This document shows positions 37,751 to 49,858 of a stretch of 64,000 nt of DNA, piece by piece. The stretch comes from Malus domestica (Eukaryota > Streptophyta > Magnoliopsida > Rosales > Rosaceae): positions 30,929,501 to 30,993,500 of the forward strand of contig NC_091661.1 of NCBI RefSeq assembly GCF_042453785.1. The letters are read 5' to 3'. Below the pieces are notes generated by a model. The model was not told the origin of the DNA. It did no database searches and was given only the letters and a program-made list of their open reading frames with translations. The first letter of the stretch is position 1. Each line of letters starts with the position of its first letter. The translations under genes were made by a program, and so were the position numbers.

Positions 37751-37771
37751 GGAGTGAGCGGTCAAAGGAGG

Positions 37772-40700
37772 ATGGAGAAGGTGGTGGAAGAAGGGGAGAG
37801 GAAGAGGAAAGCTCAGGAGGAGGTTGGGAATGGTGGAAATGGCGGGGGAGCTGAAGGGGGTGAACAGAGGCAGAAGAGAATTAGGCAGGAAAGTGGTGAA
37901 ATTTTGGGAAATGGGGATCTGGGAATTGCTGGGGAGGTGGCTGAAGGGTGGTTTGGCGGTGGAAACGGCGGAGGGCTGAGTGTTGGGGATGAAATTGCGC
38001 GCCTTTTTGGTGAAGTGAGTGGCGGCGGCCTTGGGATTGATGGTGAAGGTGTGAGCTTTTGGGGTGGTGGTGGTGGAGATGTATGTAAATTTGGCGGTCA
38101 AGGTTTTGGAATTGAAGAATTTCGAGGTGGCTTCGGCGGAGCTGGTTCTGGAAATGGAGGTAAGATTTTGGGTTGCGAGAATTTTGGATTTGGGTTTGTT
38201 GGAAATAAGGACCCCGTTGGCGGTTTGGGTCTTGACGGCGGCGGTGGAGGCATTGGGTTTTGGGGTGGTGAGCATTCTTGTGGCGGACTTGGCGGTGGTG
38301 TGGGAAATCAAGTTGTTGGGTGTGATCTATATGCTTGTGAAAATGCCGGTGAGGGAATTCAAGGCCTGTTTGGTGGTGGAGTCAGAGGCGGAGCCGCCGG
38401 GCTTTTAGGCGCTGAGAGTGGTTCGATATGGGGTGGTGAAAGAGATCAGGGCTGTTTGAGTGGAAATGCGTCTGGAAATGGAGGTGGAATGGTGGAGAGA
38501 CGAGGTGAATGTGGCGAAGATAAACTTGGAAAAAATGCTAAAGAAGAGGGGGTTGGGTCAAAAGGGAGGCGTGGGAGGCCGAAAGGATCAAAGAACAAGA
38601 AGAAAGTTGTTGGTGCTGAAGAGGGTGTTGTGCAATCGAGTGGAATTGCTGGAGAAAATGTGGGTGAAGGCGAGATTGTGAGGCCAAAGAGCAGGCAAGG
38701 TCGACCGAAGGGGTCCAAGAACAAGAAAAAGAATAACCTTGCAGATGATGAAAATGAGGGTATGCCTGGTGAAAATGTGGGTGGAGAAGGGACTGTGAAG
38801 CCACAGAGTAGGCAAGCTCGACGAAAGGGTTTCAAAATTAGAAAGAAGGCTATTGTGAATGATAAAATTGAGGCTTTGGCGCCAGTTGTGGGTGACGAAA
38901 CTAAGGAATTGATTGCCATAGCCACCACCAGCAATGGAGTTGGGAATGAGATCGTTCAGCCAAAGAAAAAGGTTCGTCTACCAAGGGGTTCAAAGACCAA
39001 GAAAAATCTTATAGGAGAGGAAAATTATGGCATGTCAATATTAGGGGCCGAGGGCATTGACATATCTGCTCCGCCTATCGGTTTGAAGAAAGAAATGCTT
39101 GATCTCATGGGTGAACAAAGCGAGAAAATGGAAGTTAAAGTGTGCAGTGGTTATGAAGTTGGAGATGGGATTGTGCGGTTGAAGGCAAAGCGTGGTCGGC
39201 CTAAGGGTTCAAAGAATAAGAAGAAAAATGTTGGTAATGATAGTAAGATTGAGGTTGTCTGTTCGACAGGGCTGGAGGATGAGATCATTATTGGAGAAGA
39301 AATGGGGAGATTGCCAAGTGGAGCCACTTCTGAGGATGTTCTGATGAAGAAGAAGCGTGGTCGGCCAAAGGGTTCAAAGACTAGGAAGAAAAATATTGTA
39401 GGTGAGCCAATTCAGGAAATGCCTGGTGATATAGTAGTTGGCAATCACGGTAATGGTGAAGATGCTTCCGTGAAGGGTTTGGAGAATGAGATGCCTATTC
39501 TTTTGGGTGAGAAAGATAAGCGAATGCCTGTGGAAGCCTCTGGTAATAATGGAGGAGGAAATGTGGACTCCCAACAAAAAGATAGGCATGGTCGATCGAA
39601 GGGTACAAAAACCAAGAGACTAAATGCTGCTGTTAGAAAACACCGAAGGCAGGAAGGGGAAAACGTTGAAAAAGTTGATGGTAGAGATGAGAGATCAGAG
39701 AAAAAGCGTGGCCGACCTAAGGGTTCAAAGAAAAAGAGACAAATTCTTATTGCTGAAGCTTGGAGTAAGATTGCAGCACTGCAGCATCAAAGTTCAACAT
39801 CAGTATTGGAGGTAGAACATCAGAAAGAAAAGGATTTGAAGGAGGACTTTGGTTTTCCGGTGGAGCAATTGAAAAACTCTCATATGGAAAAACATTATCA
39901 TAAGAGGCCTAGAGGGAGACCCCGGAAGAACTTTGCTTTCCCTGTGGAGCAATTGAAAAACTCTGATGATATAGAAAACAATTGCCATAAGAGGCCTAGA
40001 GGGAGACCCCGGAAGTTCAACAACCAGCATCCGATTACCAGTGAGTTTAACAGGGGAAAATCTACTGATATGTCGGTGAGTTGTCCTACATTCAATATTT
40101 CCTAACTTGATTAATTATCTGAACAAGCTTATCAGCATGTTTACTCATTTGAACAAGCCACTTCTCTTTGTACAAACATCCTATGTGTCTTTTCCCTACA
40201 TATAGAATATATATCTCTACAAGTAATAATTCAAATAGTCTATTGCAATGCATTCTAACAGTTTTTTTTTCATTTAGGATGATAAAAAGGAGAGTTTAAT
40301 GTGCCACCAGTGCTTGAAGAATGGCAGAAAAGGTGTCGTCGTTTGTTTAAACTGCAGAAGGAAACGCTATTGCTACGCATGCCTTGCAAAGTGGTAATTC
40401 CAATTCAATGATCATTTGGTTGTCGCAACGTAAACTTTTCTGTTAATTGTCGATTAATATGAATGTTCTTTTATAGCGCTGATATGAATGAGTCTCATCA
40501 AATGTTTCTGATGGTGTGCTCATTTAAATGAATAGGTACCCAGACAAGACAAAACAGGACATAGAGATTGCATGTCCATATTGTCGTGGTAACTGCAACT
40601 GCCGAATATGCCTCAAGGAGGATTTAGTTGTGGTGGTGTGAGCCTTACCTTGATTTTCTTCTTCTTTTCGTTTCTTCCTGCCCTAGGAAAGTAATTTTTC

Positions 40701-43700
40701 CTTTTTATACCAAACAAAGTACTTGTTTTACAGGCTGGGAATGAAGAAACAAATGCAAATGTTAAGTTGCAAAAGTTGCTTTACTTGCTATGCAAGACAC
40801 TTCCTCTCCTTCGGCATATCCAACAGGAGCAGAAGTCTGAATTAGATGTGGAATGCTGTTTGCAGGGTATTGTAATGTGATTTTTTTTTTCTTTCTTTAA
40901 ATCTCATTTTATACGCTGGGTTGATGGTTCAGAAATGTTTTAAGGATGGGTTTTCCCTACTTGTTTTTATAGGTGTCCAGATGACAGAGGAGGACCTCAC
41001 GAGATCCATACTAGAGGATGATGATCGAGTGTATTGGTATCATCTCATTCGCCCTTATGATTGAAGTTGAAATACTGGTTATCTATGAAGTTACTTTTTC
41101 AGCAATTTCATAAGTGTATATTAATATAATCGGTTATGTTGATAAATAAAATGGTTACTCTGTTACCATCTTACTAGGTAGGTTTGGACTTGACTGATCA
41201 CATAGTTTTCTGGGGGGTTACTTACCAATAAGTACTGGTGTTCATGAATATCCTACGATTTGAGTCAAATGTATTTTAGTTTCATTCATATGGTACAAGT
41301 TTGTGACCGTGAACAAATTCTACAGTGACAATTGCAACACATCCATTGTCAATTTCCACAGAAGCTGCCCTAATCCTGATTGTTCTTACGACCTCTGTCT
41401 CACTTGTTGCTCGGAACTAAGGGAAGGATGCCAGCCTGGAGGTGGTGAAGCAGAATCATCTTGTCGGCAGTCTTTTCAAAGAGTATATGGTAAAGGCACA
41501 GTCACAAATGGCCAGATTCCTGCTAATGGGAATGTATCGCAGAGCGAAATGGCTGTACCATTAAATGGGTGCACAACTGATATGTCATCTGATTTTCCTG
41601 ATTGGATAGCGGAGGCTGATGGTAGGATTCCTTGTCCTCCGAAAGCACGGGGAGGTTGTGGTGCCCAGTTACTTGAACTGAGACGTATCTTTGAAGCGAA
41701 TTGGGTTGAAAAACTAATTTTGAGTTCCGAGTACCTCACTATCAATTATCAGGCACCAGATATTGATTTTTCTCGAGGATGTTCTTTGTGCCATTCTATC
41801 AGTTCTGCTGGAGATGGAGTAAAAGCTTCTGAAGTAAGGCAGGCGGCTTATAGGGAGCACTCCCATGATAACTTTCTCTACTGCCCAAATTCTGTTCATC
41901 TGGGGGACAATGATATTGAGCATTTCCAGTTACACTGGACGAGAGGCGAACCTGTTGTAGTTAGGAATGTACTAAAAAAGGCTGCTGGCCTGAGCTGGGA
42001 ACCAATGGTTATGTGGAGGGCTTTTATTGGGGCGAAAAAAGTATTGAAAGAGGAGGCTGTCAGGGTCAAAGCCATTGATTGCCTTGATTGGTGTGAGGTA
42101 CGCGGTGAACTTTCAACATGTTGAATGCGAATTTCATCTCCCCTATATTTGTTTAACCGTCTTTCAATTTGGCACTGCAGGTTGAGATTAATATTTTTCA
42201 GTTCTTTAAGGGCTATATAGAGGGCCGTAAGTATAGTACTGGGTGGCCAGAGATGTTGAAGCTGAAGGATTGGCCCGCATCAAATTCCTTTGACGAGTGT
42301 TTACCAAGGCATTTTGCTGAATGTATTGCCATGCTTCCATTTTGTGACTATACCCATCCCAAATCGGGTGTTCTAAATCTTGCGACTAAGCTTCCTGTTG
42401 CCTTAAAGCCAGACTTGGGACCAAAGACGTACATCGCTTATGGAACAATGGAGGAGCTTGGTAGAGGTGATTCAGTAACAAAACTGCACTGTGACATTTC
42501 TGATGCGGTACACAATTAATCAATTTTGGATTTATTCTTTATTAGCTATTGTTGCGTATCGTTCTCATTTTTCTATGCAATTCCACTGCTACTTCAACCG
42601 TTTTCACAATTTCTGTTTAGGTTAATGTGCTGACACACACAACGGAAGTAAAGATTCCTCCACGACAGCGGAAAATCATCAACCAATTACAGAAGCAATA
42701 TGAAGCTGAAAATGAAATAATTGAAAGGAATTCATGTAACGAATATCTTGAGCCTTCTAATTTGACAGAAGACATGAAGTTTGTCAATGCCCTGGAGTCC
42801 AGTTCAATTCCAACTAGAAATGCTCGAAGTAATGATACTTCAGAGGTTGTATATGGAGGTGCTGTGTGGGACATTTTCCGTCGCCAAGATGTACCCAAGT
42901 TAAAAGAGTACCTACAGAAGCATCACAAAGAATTCTACCACATCAGTAATTCCCCCGTGAATTCTGTACGTATCATGGCTTATCCCATTTGCAAATATTA
43001 CTTTGAATTAAGTCGTTTCTAAGTTGATGTGCTGCACTTGAATTTGCTTCAGGTTATTCATCCTATTCACGACCAGACTCTTTATCTTAATGAGAAGCAT
43101 AAAAAGAAGTTGAAGGAAGAGTTTGGTAAGGAGTTGCGTGCATTTAGGTAGTCATTCTTGTTAACCGAGTAATTCTTGCTTGACGAGTTATTAACCATGA
43201 ATGTGAATTACTTTCAGATGTTGAGCCTTGGACATTTGAGCAACACCTCGGCGAGGCTGTTTTCATTCCTGCTGGATGCCCACATCAAGTGAGAAATAGG
43301 AAGGTGAGATTTCCTCCCATTGATATGCCAATTTATCACGACTTACTTTCTTTAGCAGCGCTAGATTATCAGTATTCGTGTAATGTATCAAGTTTGACAC
43401 TGTCTTCATTTTCTCTTCTCTCAGTCATGCATTAAAGTGGCCCTCGATTTTGTTTCCCCCGAAAATATTCAAGAATGCATCCGACTAACAGAGGAGTTTC
43501 GCTTGCTTCCGGAAAAGCATAGATCCAAGGAAGATAAATTGGAGGTAGTGTTAATTTGGATTGGTCCTGGAGCTCATCGTTAGGTGGTTTTGCATCCCGA
43601 ATAATCTGATCATAATAGGTTGAACTATTAGTTTTGCATGCAGGCAGCACTACGATTATATGATTTTCGTATCTATATTTCTATACGTTAGCAAAGAATT

Positions 43701-44057
43701 ATACCTGCACAGCGAAAATGCTACGGGCTTAATCTTATATTGTCTCCGTAGAATGTATACGATACAATGCCAGAATGCGGCATGCCTGGAGTTGTCTCTT
43801 GCGCTTAACGATTTTGCTGTTTTCAGGTGAAGAAGATGGCGCTATTCGCGGCGAGCGATGCTATAAATGAAGCCAAAAATCTGATGTCAAAAAATGAGTG
43901 AGTGATCTTTCTCTGAAGCTCATCATCCAATGCCGAAAAATAACAGTCTCATGATGAAAGTTCTTGTTTTCTGTTCACGGATTCTGATTGTTTTCGGGGA
44001 CCCTGCAGTTCATTAAACGGAGCGTGGGAGCTTAGGAGGAGCAGCCATTCCGATTGA
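37772..44057 (+). CDS. JmjC histone demethylase, KDM3/JMJ25-like, with AT-hooks
   Basis: Thirteen exons: 37772-40075, 40278-40393, 40536-40635, 40734-40866, 40973-41036, 41326-42097, 42181-42507, 42621-42965, 43053-43125, 43218-43303, 43425-43544, 43827-43897 and 44009-44057, giving 1519 residues. Plant KDM3-type enzymes remove H3K9 methylation in the nucleus using Fe(II) and 2-oxoglutarate. The first 768 residues are one exon: Gly-rich, then about ten [11 protein letters not shown] or [10 protein letters not shown]-hook-like repeats. A RING-like Cys cluster follows ([33 protein letters not shown]), then a second Cys-rich stretch ([19 protein letters not shown]). The JmjC domain has LHCDISDA (iron ligands His ~1266 and Asp ~1268) and [12 protein letters not shown] (His ~1434). 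The triad is intact, so activity is plausible; substrate is inferred from family. Confidence 0.93.
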
Positions 44058-44168
44058 AAGTGCCGGTCGGAGATATCGGTTTAACCCTGCAGTTCATTAA
44101 ACGGAGCGTGGGAGCTTAGGAGGAGCAGCCATTCCGATTGAAAGTGCCGGTCGGAGATGTCGGTTTAA
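44001..44168 (+). repeat. 84-bp tandem duplication covering the last JmjC exon
   Basis: Units 44001-44084 and 44085-44168 differ at one base (AGATATCGG versus AGATGTCGG). Each contains the CCCTGCAG acceptor, the entire final coding exon and its stop codon. Confidence 0.97.
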
Positions 44169-45339
44169 CGTTGTAGAGTTGAGGATTATGAAAGCTTTGC
44201 TCGTAGAGAAGTGATCTTTCGCCTTCATAGCTTGCATTGTGACTATTTCATGTAAAGATGTAAATGATAATGTTTAGATTTCTTCGTAAATAAGCCCCTT
44301 TTTTCAAAAAAGGGGAGTAGCTCGCGTCACGGCAGTCCACCCTTCTTTCGTAAATAAGCCCCTATTTTGATGTGTTCATTTGTCACTTTCTTGATAATTC
44401 ACAAGTTTAGGCAATCTTGAAGAGGGTTAAAGGTCTAAAAGCTAAAAAATCGTCTGCGTTATCCAAAAATTCCTCTCTAATTGGTGGCTGGTTAAAAGCC
44501 TATAATTATTATTTGTCTAAAGGGCGTCGTTTGGTCAAATGTAGCCTCTCCTTGGCCTTTTTGGAGTCCAGTTGAATGATTGAATGATTAGGTTTGAAAA
44601 CGTCCAATGGTACGTTAATTAAATTAATTAATAAATTTAAAGTTAAAATTAATAAATTATTGTTGGAGCTACGTTCAACCCTTCGGTTGAAGATAGTATA
44701 TGAGTATGGGTTGATGTTGTTCATTTCTAAATAGTTTCTTGGAAAATGAGTAAAAGAGTTGTTCTATGATTTTTTATGGCAGTGACATAAAGTAATCATG
44801 CTTATGCATTATAGTAGAAATTCGATTTTTATTGATTTTCTTTCCCCTAACAATTAACTATTTAATCCAGTAAAAAAAAAAAAAGATGAGTACTGACTAC
44901 TGAGTTGCTCTAAGTTCGGACTCATCTCAAAACACATAAGATTAAATAGCGATATAATTTTGATCAAGTTAAATGACATTTTTATCCTTGCAGATGTCTT
45001 CAAACGAGACGTGGTGAAATAGAAAATCGATCAAACCTCAAGCCCTGTTATGTAAATTCATATATTTCCATTGTCTTTCTTGCAAGTTAATGCAACAATC
45101 GAGCTCAAATATCTCTGCTTTCCTTTGTACTCTTCTTCCGAATTTCAATTTTCAACTCCACCATCAAAATTCCAGCACCATACACACACTTCCCAAAATC
45201 TTAGATAAACCCAGTTGAATTCAACCCCAAATTTCCCAAACCCCTCACCAAGTTTTCATTTTTCACCCAAAAATCCATGTTTCGATCCTAATTTTCCCTC
45301 GTTTTCCTTCATTTTCCCGGAAAATTCCTCACGCCCCCA
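44169..45339. other. intergenic and CLPX upstream region
   Basis: JmjC 3' UTR, then AT-rich spacer with a short direct repeat TTCGTAAATAAGCCCC (about 44283 and 44348). The C-rich stretch before 45340 is probably the CLPX leader. No gene seen. Confidence 0.55.
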
Positions 45340-48300
45340 ATGGCCGCGGCGCTCAGATCCAAGCCCTCCAGAGACACGGCGTCGTCCGCCGTCTCACAAT
45401 TCAGGTACTTTGTCTTCAACTACATGCACGCCGGCAGGGTGGCCAGCTCTCACCATGCCCACCGCACCAAAAGCGACGACTTGTTCATGAACACTCCCTA
45501 CCACTTCACTTCCTTCAAGCCGGTGTTGCCCGGCGGCAACTTTGTTGAAAAGGGTTCGCAGATTTTCAATCACCCGCGAGCTTCCCAGAGAGTTAGCAAG
45601 AATAGTGATAAGAATTGGGGACGGAAATTGAGCAGCAGCAGGTGTAACACTGTTGTGTCGTCTCAGGGGGACCCGCCGGAGGTGTGGTCCGGTGATGGAA
45701 TTGTGGTTCGGACTGCTCCCGGCTCGAATTTGGTTCGTGGAGGAGGCGGTGGAGGCGGTCCGAGCCCTGGTTCCGGAGGTGGTTTCGATTCGAATTCGAA
45801 GGATGAGAATTGGGGTGGTTCCAATTTGGGGAATAATTTTCCTACTCCGAAGGAAATTTGTCAGGGGCTTGACACGTTTGTAATTGGGCAAGAGAAGGCC
45901 AAGAAGGTGAGTTTTTGCTTTGGTTTTTTTGTTTGCCTTTTGGAGTTCCATATAGGAGAAGTTTATGTTTCTGCAATTCTTATAAAATTTATATATATTT
46001 TATGCAGGTGCTATCTGTTGCTGTTTACAATCACTATAAGAGGATATATCATGAGTCCCTGCAGAAGTGGTCAGCTCCATATCCATATACATATCTTGTT
46101 TGAGTCTATGTTTTATGTGAAGAAGAATCATTTCGAGGCTCGCGTCGTAGATTGAAGGCATTTGTACTAATTATATCTCATAGCTTTAACTATAAGTTAT
46201 GAAAAGTGAAATTCAGTTTAGTTTTGGTGTCTACTCAAAACCCGACTGGATTGACTGAAGCTAACTCCTACCTTCTAAAATGCTGCTTCTTGGGAAATTA
46301 GGTCCACAGGAGATTCAAGTAACGGGAAAGTAGATGCAATGGATGACGATAGAGTGGAGCTTGAAAAAAGTAACATTCTTTTAATGGGGCCAACAGGCTC
46401 AGGTAATTTAGAATTATCCTTGAAAACTTCGAAGTACATTTTCATTATGTGTTAAACTGTTCAATTGCTGCTTGGATTTGACGGGCGTCTTAGTGTCATG
46501 GATGTTGCATGTATTTGCATTATAGCTGGAAATTTGTGTCTTTAATGCTTTCTTGTTTGGATGTCTTTTAATGGTTTGCTACTGAAGTCTTCATTAGTAT
46601 GTTGCTTTGGTTACTGGTCTCATTTGTTCTCTTTGATGCTCTTTCAAGGACAGGGAAGACACTACTCGCCAAAACCTTGGCACGGTTTGTGAATGTTCCA
46701 TTTGTTATTGCAGATGCGACAACATTAACTCAGGTAAGTTTTGTTATTCTTCGTTGTTGTTTTGTAATTGGAGTCCATTTGTAATAGAAAGTGGTTTTTC
46801 CTTTACCATTAAATTTGGAGTCACTATGCTCTAGGCAAGGATCAACCTTGGATGTTTTTTTAAAACACTGGCCATCATGGTCCCCAGAATATTCATCGTA
46901 CATGCATGGTTTATTATTTAGGTTATTTTCCAAATTTCTATTGCTATGTAATGAGAACTGTAAGAGATTAATATGGATTGCAATGGCATTGTTCTTGTCA
47001 TTGTGGTAGTCATGACACAATGTTGTTACTTGCAGGCAGGATATGTAGGGGAAGATGTGGAATCAATTTTATACAAACTCCTTACGGTAAATTTTCTTGA
47101 ACATATTTTATTTTTGTCCGTCTGAATTCGTGTGTTGATAGTCGATGCTCAATAGCAAGGGCTCCCTTTGGTGCTACATGTGCATCGCATTGTTAATTGT
47201 TTTCTGCTTCTTGTGATTAATTTTGGAATTGGCAACAAGAATCCTATTATTGAAACATCTTTTATGCTTATGGTTTCATTCTTATCTTATATTTAAGTCT
47301 ATAAGAAGAGCAAACCTGTTTTAATTGCTTTATGCCATAATTCTGCGGGGAAATTTGAAAGTTGTATTTTTGCCATAAACCTTTGTTATCATTACTTACC
47401 GAGTTCCCACTTATCGTGAAAATTTTCTTGAAACGTGCACTTATATGCTTATAGTGCTTAGTAATCCCAAGTTCATCTATGTGCTTCTGTATTCAATGCC
47501 AGGTTGCCGATTATAATGTAACAGCTGCACAGCAGGGAATTGTTTATATTGATGAAGTTGACAAGATTACCAAAAAGGTGTGTTTTTATGTTCATCTTTC
47601 TCTCTTTGTGGAAGAAGCTTTCAACTCTTTTATGTGTACCGACCTCTGCTTCTATTTTGCAGGCTGAGAGCCTAAATATTAGTAGGGATGTATCTGGAGA
47701 GGGTGTTCAACAGGCTTTACTTAAGATGCTGGAAGGGACCGTAAGTGCACATTTTACATACTTTGTTAGTACTAATGCTAGCGGGCATTGTGGAGATGGC
47801 ATGTTGGTTAAGGCTGTGTCAAGGGCCTCAAGGCCCATGTCAGGATATTCTTGTACGCTGTCATAGATGTCTCATTTATGACTTGGATTCATATCAACGA
47901 TTTTAACCTATATGGGTTTAATTCGTTGTATTCTGATCTGTGGATTTCTTATGATCTAGGTTGTCAATGTTCCTGAGAAGGGAGCTCGAAAGCACCCTAG
48001 AGGTGAAAACATTCAGGTATATCGGTAGCTGAAGATATATGTCGAGTTATCTACACATTATATTAAACTGCATTATCTTATGGATACAATTACATATTGA
48101 TCATAATCATAAAATAAGCCTATTCTTCTATTCTTTATGATTTAACTAGTGCTCAGCCTAGAAAATATCTTGGTGTATTATGGTTGACTGATTTTCGGTT
48201 GGGTAGATCATTGAAAATCAGTTTGTAATTTTACTCTTTTTCCCCCATGTTTCTTCGCAGATTGACACAAAGGATATTCTCTTCATATGTGGGGGTGCCT

Positions 48301-48377
48301 TTATTGACTTAGAGAAGACAATCTCAGAAAGGTACTTCTATACCCCAACACTGAAATTATATAATCTTCTGGTTTTG

Positions 48378-48417
<40 letters not shown>

Positions 48418-49858
48418 ATGTACTTCTTCGGCTTTTTCTGGTCCTACAGACGCCAAGATTCCTCTATTGGGTTTGGTGCCCCTGTTAGGGCAAATATGAG
48501 GACCGGCGGGGTTACAGATGCTGCTGTTACATCATCCTTATTGGAGATTGTAAGTTCCCATCAGTTTTGAATCAACAAGTAGCAGTTTATATAACCTTCC
48601 TTCTATTTTTATCTCTTCTTTAGAAATTTATAAATATGTGAGAACTGGTTTTGTTGTCAGGTTGAAAGTAGTGATCTTATACGATATGGGTTGATACCAG
48701 AATTTGTTGGCCGGTTTCCCATCCTTGTCAGCTTGTCAGCACTAACCGAAAATCAATTGGTTGAGGTAATACATTGCATTCTTTTTGTTTCTGTAGAAAC
48801 AGCTCAGGCATCTATGTCATTTACTCGACCATTTTTAATCTCAGAAAGTCTTTATGGATTGATGGCTAATTATTCATTACTAAGCTTTTGAATAAGTCCT
48901 TACTGATCCGTCCAGTAATTTGAAATTTTTTTTCCCCTTTGAGAGGAAATATGTTAATTTTAATCAACATGGTGGTCTACTTATTCTTGTCGTGCTCAAA
49001 GCTTTTACAAGTATTGTTTTTCTTGTTTGGATTTTTTTTTTAACGTTATTTGTTAAATGTACTGTCCCATGCGTTTCTTACCAGCAAATATGTTTTGTAG
49101 GTCTTGACAGAACCAAAAAATGCCCTCGGGAAGCAATACAAGAAGATGTTCCGAATGAATGGAGTAAGTAATTCTTATCCATCAACGTGCTGGTTTTGTG
49201 CACTTCTATTGAAATCTTTGCTTGTTATGTCCTACTTACATAGTCCGTTGTTGCAATTCTCTCACTTCCATGGTTCGAGACACAATTGGTTTTTAGCTAA
49301 ATCGTTTATGCTTCACTTCTCTCAGGTCAAACTGCATTTCACAGAAAGTGCCTTGAGATTAATTGCTAGAAAGGCAATATCAAAAAACACCGGGGCTCGT
49401 GGCCTACGAGCAATTTTAGAAAATATATTGATGGATGCCATGTATGAGGTACTCCCACTTCTCCTTGAATCTTTTGCATCTTTGCGAGTCATCTGATATG
49501 TCAGAGATGATTTAATTCTCTAGGTATCTTTTGCAGATTCCTGAAGTTAGAACAGGCGATGACATAATAGACGCAGTTGTAATTGATGAAGAAGCCGTTG
49601 GATTGGACGGCAAGGGTTGTGGAGCTAAAATCCTTTATGGCAAGGGTGCATTGGATCGCTATCATTCGCAGAATAAGGCGAAGGATGCAGAGGTGCGTAT
49701 TTCTCGTATTCGTCAATAACATCCTGCTTTCAGTTTACCACCCTCATGTTTTTATCTGCTGACGCCGTATTCTCGTCTAGCAGATTGCAACCACGGAGGG
49801 TTCCGATGGAGAGCCGGAGGCGGAAACAGAGCTTTCTTCCGTTGTTGCTAGCATGTAA
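45340..49858 (+). CDS. CLPX: mitochondrial CLPX, AAA+ unfoldase of the ClpXP protease
   Basis: Fifteen exons: 45340-45906, 46008-46069, 46302-46402, 46654-46733, 47036-47086, 47503-47577, 47663-47740, 47960-48016, 48261-48331, 48450-48549, 48661-48765, 49101-49163, 49326-49448, 49537-49692 and 49784-49858, giving 587 residues. ClpX unfolds substrates with ATP and feeds them to ClpP; plant CLPX is mitochondrial. The N-terminus is Arg/Ser-rich and lacks acidic residues at first, fitting a presequence. Visible motifs: Gly-rich linker, Walker A GPTGSGKT (~239-246), [10 protein letters not shown], Walker [11 protein letters not shown] (~300-309), the ClpP-docking SIGFGAP loop, the IPEFVGRFP sensor region and ARGLRAILE. 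The Cys4 zinc-binding domain of bacterial ClpX is not present. Exon 15 has a CAG/CAG (NAGNAG) acceptor. Confidence 0.95.
48378..48417. repeat. (CT)n microsatellite in CLPX intron 9
   Basis: About 19 CT units seen directly; intronic, just upstream of the exon 10 acceptor region. Confidence 0.95.

Larger units (their letters stand above)
35286..37771. other. intergenic region with MITEs and tRNA-like sequence
   Basis: DMS3 3' UTR, then a 38-bp tandem repeat (35596-35669), an exon-like remnant (35690-35840), a tRNA-Gln-like sequence, two adjacent MITEs and the upstream region of the JmjC gene. The 67-codon open frame at 35282-35485 lies in the DMS3 3' UTR and shows no domain. Confidence 0.55.

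Noticed and set aside
37616-38311. 231-codon minus-strand frame
   Set aside because: Antisense shadow of the Gly-rich first exon of the JmjC gene; Ser/Thr/Pro-rich with no domain.
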